This document shows positions 1 to 5,094 of a stretch of DNA of 5,094 nucleotides, in pieces. The notes below the pieces were generated by a model. The model was given only the letters and a program-made list of their open reading frames with translations. It did no database searches and was not told the DNA's origin. A program made the position numbers and the translations under genes. Source of the stretch: Lachnospiraceae bacterium UBA7027 (GTDB taxonomy: Bacteria; Bacillota; Clostridia; Lachnospirales; Lachnospiraceae); contig DLBG01000066.1 of assembly GCA_002494135.1 (NCBI GenBank), positions 1 to 5,094 on the forward strand, given 5' to 3'. Within the stretch, counting starts at the first letter, position 1. Each line of letters starts with the position of its first letter.

Positions 1-423
1 CACAATATTCCCGAAGGAATGGCGCTCGGTATCGTGTGCGTCGGATGGTTATCGGGAAATGAGAAAATTTCCTTCATGGGAGCACTTGCTCTGGCACTCG
101 GTATCGCCATTCAGAACTTCCCGGAAGGAGCAACCGTTTCTATGCCGCTTTTGGCAGAGGGAATGCCGAAAGGGAAAACCTTTGTTTACGGAATGCTTTC
201 CGGTATCGTGGAACCGATCGGAGCGCTGCTTGTGATTGCCGCTTCGAGTATTTTGATTCCGACCATGCCGTTTCTGTTAAGCTTTGCGGCCGGTGCCATG
301 TTTTATGTGGTTGTCGAGGAACTGATTCCGGAAATGGCGGAAGGAGACCATTCCAACATCGGAACGATTTGTTTCGCGGCAGGCTTCCTTTTGATGATGG
401 CACTGGACATCGGACTGGGCTAA
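1..423 (+). CDS. ZIP-family metal (zinc) transporter, GufA/ZupT-like, C-terminal part (5' end outside window)
   Basis: This is the last 140 residues of an integral membrane divalent-metal transporter; the reading frame is open from base 1, so the true start is upstream. Visible residues begin with HNIPEG (1-6), the metal-binding motif of ZIP transmembrane helix 4. The partner motif of helix 5, QNFPEG, is at 38-43. A conserved SGIVEP (67-72) follows in helix 6, and an EELIPE segment (106-111) closes helix 7. Hydrophobic stretches at about 1-16, 27-48, 62-86, 88-108 and 119-138 fit helices 4 to 8. Gln in place of His in the second motif is, from family knowledge, usual in the GufA branch, so it is not a defect. 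ZIP proteins move Zn2+ or related ions into the cytoplasm; the exact ion cannot be told from this part. The gene ends 8 nt before the promoter of the next operon and probably uses the terminator at 479-518. Family assignment is firm, substrate is not. Confidence 0.93.
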   Translation, partial: HNIPEGMALGIVCVGWLSGNEKISFMGALALALGIAIQNFPEGATVSMPLLAEGMPKGKTFVYGMLSGIVEPIGALLVIAASSILIPTMPFLLSFAAGAMFYVVVEELIPEMAEGDHSNIGTICFAAGFLLMMALDIGLG

Positions 424-430
424 TTATGAA

Positions 431-459
431 TTGACAAGCATCCGATAACGGAGTAGAAT
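431..459 (+). promoter_or_regulatory. Sigma-A type promoter for the pyrG-purF-carAB operon
   Basis: A perfect -35 box TTGACA (431-436) is followed after exactly 17 bp by TAGAAT (454-459), one mismatch from the -10 consensus. Transcription should start about 6-9 nt later, near 465-468 in a TGTGTG stretch. No comparable promoter is visible between the terminator and pyrG, so this is the best candidate for driving the operon. The transcript would then have to pass the terminator at 479-518. No TG extension precedes the -10 box. The start point is inferred, not shown. Confidence 0.82.
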
Positions 460-469
460 ATCTGTGTGT

Positions 470-485
470 AAGACAAAGGCGTCTT
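470..485 (+). promoter_or_regulatory. Leader hairpin competing with the terminator (candidate antiterminator)
   Basis: AAGAC (470-474) pairs perfectly with GTCTT (481-485) around the six-base loop AAAGGC (475-480). Bases 479-485 also form the outer 5' arm of the intrinsic terminator, so the two structures cannot coexist. If this hairpin forms, only the inner hairpin 486-506 remains, and it ends 7 nt before the T-run, too far for efficient termination. Alone, five base pairs would lose to the 15-bp terminator, so a bound protein or other factor would be needed. The role is an inference; the base pairing is directly visible. Confidence 0.5.
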
Positions 486-518
486 TAGTGGGCAAAGTGC
501 CCGCTAAAGGCGCTTTTT
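479..518 (+). terminator. Rho-independent terminator in the pyrG leader (probable attenuator)
   Basis: A 15-bp stem is formed by 479-493 and 499-513, with two G-U pairs and a five-base loop AAAGT. It is followed directly by TTTTT (514-518). It lies 56 nt after the transporter stop codon, so it can end that transcript. It also lies about 12 nt downstream of the predicted start of the operon transcript, so it would act as an attenuator of pyrG. The opposite strand lacks a matching T-run, so it is not clearly bidirectional. Confidence 0.9.
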
Positions 519-556
519 CTGTTGTTTCGGAGTAATGCAAAGAGGGGTTATTCGTT

Positions 557-563
557 AAGGAGG
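557..563 (+). promoter_or_regulatory. Ribosome binding site of pyrG
   Basis: AAGGAGG is a full match to the anti-Shine-Dalgarno end of 16S rRNA. It sits 7 nt before the ATG at 571 and fixes that start, which also gives the conserved CTP synthase N-terminus MTKYIFVTGG. Confidence 0.9.
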
Positions 564-570
564 AAAAAGC

Positions 571-2253
571 ATGACCAAGTACATTTTTGTTACCGGCGGT
601 GTTGTTTCAGGTCTCGGAAAAGGTATCACGGCAGCATCTCTGGGCCGTCTGCTGAAAGCAAGAGGATTGAAGGTTGCAGCACAAAAACTGGATCCGTATA
701 TTAACGTGGATCCCGGTACCATGTCTCCTTTCCAGCATGGCGAAGTATATGTAACGGAAGACGGTGCGGAAACGGATTTGGACCTTGGTCATTACGAGCG
801 GTTTATCGATGAGGATTTAAACAAGTATTCCAACCTTACCACGGGAAAGGTGTACTGGAATGTTTTAAACAAGGAAAGAAGGGGGGAATACCTAGGATCC
901 ACCGTTCAGGTCATTCCCCATATCACAAACGAAATCAAGGAATTCGTATATCGAGTCGGAAAGAAAACGGAAGCGGATGTTGTCATAACCGAAATCGGCG
1001 GAACCATCGGTGATATTGAATCCCAGCCTTTCATTGAGGCGGTACGTCAGATTTCTCTGGAGGTGGGCCGTGAGAACAGCCTTTTCATCCATGTAACACT
1101 GGTGCCGTTCCTTCACGGATCGGATGAGCATAAATCCAAACCGACCCAGCATTCCGTAAAAGAACTTCAGGGGATGGGAATCAACCCGAACATTATTGTG
1201 CTTCGCTGTGATGAACCGCTTGAGGAATCCATTTTTAAAAAGATTTCTCTTTTCTGCAATGTAAAAGAGGACTGCGTTATCGAGAATATTACCCTTCCAG
1301 TTCTTTACGAAGCCCCGCTGATGCTTGAAAAATCAAACTTCTCCTCGGTGGTTTTAAGAGAACTCGGAATTAAGGCGCTGAATCCGGATCTGAAAGAATG
1401 GACGGAGATGGTTGAGCGGATTAAAAACAGCTCGAAGAATGTCCGCATCGGTCTGGTCGGCAAATACGTGGAACTTCATGATGCATATCTTTCCGTGGCC
1501 GAGGCACTGCGCCATGCCGGTTATTCGCAGGATGCGCACGTAGACATCGAGTGGATTGATTCGGAGCTGTTAAGGGAATCCAATGTGGATGAGAAACTCT
1601 CCGGACTGGACGGAATCATTGTTCCGGGCGGATTCGGAAGCAGAGGAATCGAAGGGATGATTCTTTCCGTAAAATACGCAAGGGAACACAACCTTCCCTA
1701 TTTCGGCATCTGTCTGGGAATGCAGATTGCGGTAATCGAATATGCAAGAAACGTTGCGGGAATTCCCGATGCAAACTCCGGTGAATTTGATGAATTATGT
1801 GCTCATAAGGTAATCGATTTTATGCCCGGGCAGAGTGATGACATCGATAAGGGCGGAACACTGAGACTTGGCGCATATCCCTGCGTCATTACACCGGACA
1901 CGGTGATGAGCCGTTGCTACGGCAGGGAAAGAATAAGCGAGCGTCATCGTCATCGTTATGAATTCAATAATGAGTATCGTGAAACATTAAGCAAAGCGGG
2001 ACTTACCTTAAGCGGTCAGTCTCCGGACGGACTGTTGATTGAAACCGTGGAATTAAGCGAAAGACCGTTTTATGTCGGTGTCCAGTATCATCCGGAATTC
2101 AAGTCCAGACCGAATAAACCTCATCCGCTGTTTAACGGCTTCATCAAAGCGGCAGTAGAACATGCCGAGGGGAAAAAAGGAGAAAGTATAAGATGGGCAT
2201 CCAAGAAGAATGCGGTGTATTTGGAATCATATCAAACAGTACTACAGATGTAG
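571..2253 (+). CDS. pyrG: CTP synthase (glutamine-hydrolysing)
   Basis: Cytoplasmic enzyme that aminates UTP to CTP using ATP and ammonia from glutamine, the last step of pyrimidine nucleotide synthesis. The N-terminal synthetase domain (about 1-268) shows the ATP loop SGLGKG (13-18), DPYINVDPGTMSPFQHGEV (41-59), DLDLGHYERF (69-78), EIGGTIGDIES (141-151) and the UTP-site segment KSKPTQHSV (188-196). The class I glutaminase domain (about 290-535) has the oxyanion strand PGGFGSRG (352-359) and the triad Cys381 (GICLGM), His507 and Glu509 (QYHPEF). All expected catalytic residues are present. At 560 residues it is longer than the roughly 535-545 usual for the family. The extra tail, residues 541-560, is read from DNA that also encodes the start of purF in another frame. 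It is the first gene of a tight operon with purF and carAB. Its leader carries a promoter followed by a terminator, suggesting attenuation. Identity is certain; the C-terminal end deserves checking. Confidence 0.98.
   Translation: MTKYIFVTGGVVSGLGKGITAASLGRLLKARGLKVAAQKLDPYINVDPGTMSPFQHGEVYVTEDGAETDLDLGHYERFIDEDLNKYSNLTTGKVYWNVLNKERRGEYLGSTVQVIPHITNEIKEFVYRVGKKTEADVVITEIGGTIGDIESQPFIEAVRQISLEVGRENSLFIHVTLVPFLHGSDEHKSKPTQHSVKELQGMGINPNIIVLRCDEPLEESIFKKISLFCNVKEDCVIENITLPVLYEAPLMLEKSNFSSVVLRELGIKALNPDLKEWTEMVERIKNSSKNVRIGLVGKYVELHDAYLSVAEALRHAGYSQDAHVDIEWIDSELLRESNVDEKLSGLDGIIVPGGFGSRGIEGMILSVKYAREHNLPYFGICLGMQIAVIEYARNVAGIPDANSGEFDELCAHKVIDFMPGQSDDIDKGGTLRLGAYPCVITPDTVMSRCYGRERISERHRHRYEFNNEYRETLSKAGLTLSGQSPDGLLIETVELSERPFYVGVQYHPEFKSRPNKPHPLFNGFIKAAVEHAEGKKGESIRWASKKNAVYLESYQTVLQM
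2177..2182 (+). promoter_or_regulatory. Ribosome binding site of purF inside pyrG
   Basis: AAGGAG lies 10 nt before the ATG at 2193, within the pyrG coding sequence. It supports the overlapping purF start. The next in-frame ATG (2259) would remove the catalytic Cys7, so the upstream start is required. Ribosomes finishing pyrG pass through this site, which suggests translational coupling. Confidence 0.8.
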
Positions 2254-3668
2254 GGCAAATGGTCTACTATGGTTTGTACGCGCTTCAGCACCGCGGACAG
2301 GAAGGATGCGGAATCGTCGTCAATCACGACGGACTGTTTACTTCGCATAAAGATCTCGGACTGGTAAGCGAAGTATTTACCAGAGAGAATTTAAAGAAAC
2401 TTCCACAGGGCGAAATGGCGGTCGGACATGTACGTTACGGAACCACGGGAGGAAACAACCGAAGTAACTGTCAGCCCATTGAAGTAAATCATCAAAAAGG
2501 AAGAATGGCTCTGGCGCACAACGGAAATCTTTCCAATGCGACAACCCTCCGGGACGAGCTGGAACTCTCCGGCGCGATTTTTCATACCACTTCGGATACG
2601 GAGACCATTGCTTATATTATTACCAAGGAACGTTTAAAAACACCGTCCATCGAAGAAGCGGTTTTAGCTTCCATGGATACTCTGGACGGAGCATATTCTC
2701 TTGTTGTCATGTCACCGCAGAAATTAATCTGTGCAAGAGATCCTTACGGATTCCGCCCTTTGTGCTATGGGATTACAAAGGACGGATCCTTTGTTGTGGC
2801 TTCGGAAAGCTGTGCGATTCGAGCGGTAGGCGGCGAAGTGATTCGTGATGTGGAACCCGGAGAGGTTCTGGTATTCACCAATTCCGAAAGCGAAAAGGAG
2901 AAAACCGGGAACAGCGGGGCGAAGATTATGGTCACCTCGATTAAGAAAAACTGTAGGAGAAAGGACCGGAAAACCTGTATTTTCGAATACATTTATTTTG
3001 CAAGACCGGACTCCGTAATCGACGGAATTTCGGTTCATTCCGCGAGAGTAAGAGCGGGACGTGAGCTTGCCAAAAAGCATCCGGTCGAGGCAGATATGAT
3101 AATCGGGGTTCCGGATTCCGGCCTGGACGCGGCCATCGGTTACAGCCTTCAGTCCGGCATTCCCTATCGTATCGGATTGATTAAGAACAAATACATCGGA
3201 AGAACTTTTATTGCTCCCGATCACAGGATGGATCAGGTGCGAATCAAACTTTCCGCAATCGAAGACGTTATTCGAGGAAAAAGAATTGTATTGATTGATG
3301 ATTCCATCGTCCGCGGAACAACGAGCAAACGTCTGGTTGACCTGGTACGTGAGGCGGGAGCAAAAGAAGTGCACATGAGAATCTCTTCCCCTCCGTTTCT
3401 TCATCCGTGTTATTACGGAACCGACATCGATTCCGAAGAACATCTGATTGCCTGCAAACACAGCATCCCAGAGATAGCGAAAATCATCGGGGCGGATTCG
3501 CTCGGATACCTTCCGATAGAGAGTCTTGGATGCCTTTTGGAAGAAGGGGAAGTGGAAATCAGCGGATACTGCAACGCCTGCTTCGGAGGAGATTATCCCA
3601 CCGAAATACCTGCGGATACCCGAAAGGATAAATTTGAACTGCCGCTCTCCGGCAAATGTGAAACATGA
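2193..3668 (+). CDS. purF: Amidophosphoribosyltransferase (glutamine PRPP amidotransferase), Fe-S type
   Basis: First committed enzyme of purine synthesis: it converts PRPP and glutamine to 5-phosphoribosylamine in the cytoplasm. The N-terminal class II (Ntn) glutaminase domain starts with a short propeptide, MGIQEE, before Cys7 in ECGVFGI. By analogy with the Bacillus enzyme this propeptide is removed to free the Cys nucleophile. Further glutaminase motifs are LQHRGQEG (31-38), GHVRYGTTG (78-86), AHNGNL (108-113) and SDTE (134-137). The phosphoribosyltransferase domain has KNKYIGRTFI (331-340) and the PRPP motif VLIDDSIVRGTTS (366-378). Cys262, Cys406, Cys460 and Cys463 (GYCNACFGG) match the four ligands of the [4Fe-4S] cluster in the Bacillus-type enzyme, implying oxygen sensitivity. 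The stretch at about 231-260 between the domains is charged and seems longer than in Bacillus. The gene overlaps pyrG by 61 nt, and its stop codon lies 9 nt before carA. It is likely cotranscribed and coupled with both; no purine-responsive site is visible. Confidence 0.98.
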   Translation: MGIQEECGVFGIISNSTTDVGQMVYYGLYALQHRGQEGCGIVVNHDGLFTSHKDLGLVSEVFTRENLKKLPQGEMAVGHVRYGTTGGNNRSNCQPIEVNHQKGRMALAHNGNLSNATTLRDELELSGAIFHTTSDTETIAYIITKERLKTPSIEEAVLASMDTLDGAYSLVVMSPQKLICARDPYGFRPLCYGITKDGSFVVASESCAIRAVGGEVIRDVEPGEVLVFTNSESEKEKTGNSGAKIMVTSIKKNCRRKDRKTCIFEYIYFARPDSVIDGISVHSARVRAGRELAKKHPVEADMIIGVPDSGLDAAIGYSLQSGIPYRIGLIKNKYIGRTFIAPDHRMDQVRIKLSAIEDVIRGKRIVLIDDSIVRGTTSKRLVDLVREAGAKEVHMRISSPPFLHPCYYGTDIDSEEHLIACKHSIPEIAKIIGADSLGYLPIESLGCLLEEGEVEISGYCNACFGGDYPTEIPADTRKDKFELPLSGKCET

Positions 3669-3671
3669 GGT
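3667..3671 (+). promoter_or_regulatory. Ribosome binding site of carA overlapping the purF stop
   Basis: GAGGT overlaps the purF stop codon TGA (3666-3668) and sits 6 nt before the carA ATG at 3678. The match is modest, and translation of carA probably depends on ribosomes ending on purF. Confidence 0.65.
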
Positions 3672-3677
3672 AACTAC

Positions 3678-4787
3678 ATGAAATACACGAAGAAATTAAT
3701 TCTGGAAAACGGAGATGAATTCTACGGTTTTGGCTTCGGTGCAAATACCGTTAAAGTCTGTGAAATCGTATTCAACACTTCCATGGTCGGTTATCAGGAA
3801 ATCATTTCCGATCCGTCATACACCTATCAGGCGGTCGTCATGACTTATCCATTAATCGGAAATTACGGCATGGCATCGGATGATTACGAAACGGATATTC
3901 CGACTATCGGAGCGCTGATTGTAAGGGAGTATAACGATGAGCCTTCCAGTTTCAGAAGCAGCAGAACGCTCGATGATGTCATGAAAGAATATAACATCCC
4001 CGGAATTGAGGGCGTGGACACCAGAAAACTGAATCGTCTGATTCGCGATCTGGGTTCCATGAAGGTACTGATTACCGATGCAAGGACTCCACTGGATGAA
4101 GGGCTTGAGATTATAAAATCCACTCCCGTTCCAAACGATGCGGTAAGCAGAGTAAGCAGTAAGAGAATCAAACTGTATCCGAAGAATAAGGATGTAAAGT
4201 TTGACGAAGAATTTCATGTGGTCGCCGTTGACTGCGGCATGAAGCAGAATATTGTCCGTTCCATGAATGCACGCGGAATCAACGTAATCGTGGTCCCGTG
4301 GGATACGGATTATGAAACCATCCTTTCCCTGAATCCGGACGGAGTATTCTTATCGAACGGACCGGGGGATCCGGAAGATGTTCCGAAGGTGATTGAAACC
4401 GTACGGAATTTGATCGGCAAAACCCCGATATTCGGAATCTGTCTGGGGCACCAGATATTAAGCCTTGCATACGGTGCAAAAACCTATAAGTTAAAATTCG
4501 GTCACCGCGGCGGAAACCATCCGGTAAAGAATCAAAAAACTGACAGAATCGAAATTACTTCGCAGAACCATTCCTATGCGGTTTTGGATGAAAGCATAAA
4601 AGATACACCCCTTTGTATCACACATGTAAATCTCCTGGACGGAACCGTGGAAGGCGTGGAATGTAAAAAAGATTCGGCATTCAGCGTCCAGTATCATCCG
4701 GAAAGCGCCCCGGGACCGCAGGACAGCGCCTATCTGTTTGATGATTTTATCGCAAACATGAAATCCTTTCGCAGCAGGAATACATAA
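3678..4787 (+). CDS. carA: Carbamoyl-phosphate synthase small (glutaminase) subunit
   Basis: Supplies ammonia from glutamine to CarB for carbamoyl phosphate, the precursor of pyrimidines and arginine. The 369 residues are within the usual range for the family. The N-terminal CarA-specific domain (about 1-165) shows EIVFNTSMVGYQEIISDPSY (29-48, a family signature), TYPLIGNYG (56-64) and GVDTRKLNRLIRD (112-124). The class I glutaminase domain (about 178-360) starts VVAVDCGMKQNI, then has LSNGPGDP (225-232), the nucleophile Cys255 in FGICLGHQ, and the partners His340 and Glu342 in QYHPES. All triad residues are present, so it should be active. It follows purF by 9 nt and precedes carB by 50 nt, so it is cotranscribed with both. 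Presence of carAB in this operon, with no pyrB/pyrC in view, leaves open whether it serves pyrimidine, arginine or both. Identity is certain. Confidence 0.98.
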   Translation: MKYTKKLILENGDEFYGFGFGANTVKVCEIVFNTSMVGYQEIISDPSYTYQAVVMTYPLIGNYGMASDDYETDIPTIGALIVREYNDEPSSFRSSRTLDDVMKEYNIPGIEGVDTRKLNRLIRDLGSMKVLITDARTPLDEGLEIIKSTPVPNDAVSRVSSKRIKLYPKNKDVKFDEEFHVVAVDCGMKQNIVRSMNARGINVIVVPWDTDYETILSLNPDGVFLSNGPGDPEDVPKVIETVRNLIGKTPIFGICLGHQILSLAYGAKTYKLKFGHRGGNHPVKNQKTDRIEITSQNHSYAVLDESIKDTPLCITHVNLLDGTVEGVECKKDSAFSVQYHPESAPGPQDSAYLFDDFIANMKSFRSRNT

Positions 4788-4789
4788 GT

Positions 4790-4824
4790 GAATCAAGAGT
4801 ACAAAAGCGAATTAAGAGTACAAA
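4790..4824 (+). repeat. Imperfect tandem repeat, two units at 19-nt spacing, between carA and carB
   Basis: Positions 4790-4805 read GAATCAAGAGTACAAA and 4809-4824 read GAATTAAGAGTACAAA, with 15 of 16 bases identical. The repeat fills most of the 50-nt carA-carB spacer and ends at the carB ribosome binding site. It looks like a local duplication; no function can be assigned from the sequence. Confidence 0.75.
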
Positions 4825-4830
4825 GAAAGG
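4825..4830 (+). promoter_or_regulatory. Ribosome binding site of carB
   Basis: GAAAGG lies 7 nt before the ATG at 4838. It is weaker than the pyrG site but well placed, and the start agrees with the conserved CarB N-terminus. Confidence 0.7.
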
Positions 4831-4837
4831 CAGAAAA

Positions 4838-5094
4838 ATGCCAAAAAGAACAGACATTAAAAAAATACTTGTGATCGGTTCGGGACCGATTGTCATCGGA
4901 CAGGCTGCCGAGTTTGATTATGCCGGAACGCAGGCCTGTCTGGCACTGAAGGAAGAAGGATATGAAGTTGTGCTTTGCAACTCCAATCCGGCAACCATCA
5001 TGACGGATACTTCGATTGCGGATAAGGTTTACATGGAGCCTCTGACACTGGAATATATTGCAAAAATCGTCCGTTACGAAAGACCGGATGCAAT
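4838..5094 (+). CDS. carB: Carbamoyl-phosphate synthase large subunit, N-terminal part (3' end outside window)
   Basis: The first 85 residues of the subunit that makes carbamoyl phosphate from bicarbonate, two ATP and ammonia channelled from CarA. The start MPKRTDIKKILVIGSGPIVI is typical of the family. GSGPIVIGQAAEFDYAGTQA (14-33) and the following CNSNPATIMTD (47-57) are hallmark sequences of the first pre-ATP-grasp domain. The full protein should be about 1,050-1,080 residues, so over 90 percent lies beyond the window. The frame is open to the last base with no sign of damage. Position directly after carA is the normal bacterial order. Its translation start follows the tandem repeat in the spacer. 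Confidence 0.97.
   Translation, partial: MPKRTDIKKILVIGSGPIVIGQAAEFDYAGTQACLALKEEGYEVVLCNSNPATIMTDTSIADKVYMEPLTLEYIAKIVRYERPDA

Noticed and set aside
112..129. Missing His in the second ZIP motif (QNFPEG) as a sign of an inactive transporter
   Set aside because: Gln at this position is, from family knowledge, normal in the GufA branch of ZIP proteins; the flanking NxPEG is intact.
441..452. TCCGATAACGGA hairpin as the first ANTAR hairpin upstream
   Set aside because: It lies in the promoter spacer, upstream of the predicted transcript start. Its hexaloop GATAAC lacks A at position 1 and G at position 4, and it would close to a tetraloop.
519..556. A second promoter for pyrG after the terminator (TTGTTT at 522-527 with GGTTAT at 546-551)
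   Set aside because: Both boxes are poor, and the start point would fall on or next to the ribosome binding site. The upstream TTGACA/TAGAAT pair is far stronger.
460..570. PyrR-binding attenuator or a metabolite riboswitch
   Set aside because: The leader from the predicted start to the ATG is only about 105 nt and mostly taken up by the terminator. I see no PyrR-type anti-antiterminator or conserved riboswitch core.
2724..3461. Long open frame of 245 codons on the - strand inside purF
   Set aside because: It lies wholly opposite a clear purF coding sequence with all catalytic motifs, has no recognisable domain, and is best explained as a codon-bias shadow.
3852..4217. Overlapping - strand open frames within carA
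   Set aside because: Their translations are low-complexity or unlike any family, and carA is intact on the other strand.
1..5094. Mobile element, CRISPR array, tRNA/rRNA or defence system
   Set aside because: The window is almost fully covered by intact housekeeping genes. There are no terminal inverted repeats, transposase, spaced repeats or structured RNA genes beyond the pyrG leader.

Overview
The window looks like a chromosomal segment of a low-to-mid GC Gram-positive anaerobe, most likely a clostridium of the Lachnospiraceae type. This is inferred from strong AGGAGG-like ribosome binding sites, AGA/GGA-rich codon use, the [4Fe-4S]/propeptide form of PurF, and a GufA-type ZIP transporter. 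No taxonomic marker gene is present, so the assignment is tentative.

Layout, all on the + strand: (1) positions 1-423 hold the C-terminal part of a ZIP-family metal transporter whose start lies outside the window. (2) Positions 424-570 are the only sizeable intergenic region. It contains a near-consensus sigma-A promoter (TTGACA-17 bp-TAGAAT), a small hairpin, an overlapping strong intrinsic terminator, and the ribosome binding site of pyrG. Because the promoter lies upstream of the terminator, the arrangement reads as a transcription attenuator for the downstream operon as well as an end for the transporter transcript. (3) Positions 571-5094 form a tightly packed operon: pyrG (CTP synthase), purF (amidophosphoribosyltransferase), carA (carbamoyl-phosphate synthase small subunit) and the start of carB (large subunit, cut by the window end). 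pyrG and purF overlap by 61 nt, purF and carA are 9 nt apart, and carA and carB are 50 nt apart.

PyrG ends the CTP branch of pyrimidine synthesis, CarAB starts pyrimidine and arginine synthesis, and PurF commits PRPP to purines. What unites the three complete operon genes is that each encodes a glutaminase (GATase) domain, of class I in PyrG and CarA and class II in PurF. The operon can therefore be read as a glutamine-nitrogen-spending unit that cuts across pathways.

The main point worth a second look is the pyrG leader. A hairpin with hexaloop AAAGGC (A at position 1, G at position 4, as in ANTAR-protein RNA targets) is mutually exclusive with the terminator. The leader shows no obvious version of the Bacillus pyrG G-slippage attenuator. 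Other observations are a long pyrG/purF overlap next to an A6 run and a tandem 19-nt repeat between carA and carB. The genes themselves are ordinary, well-known enzymes.
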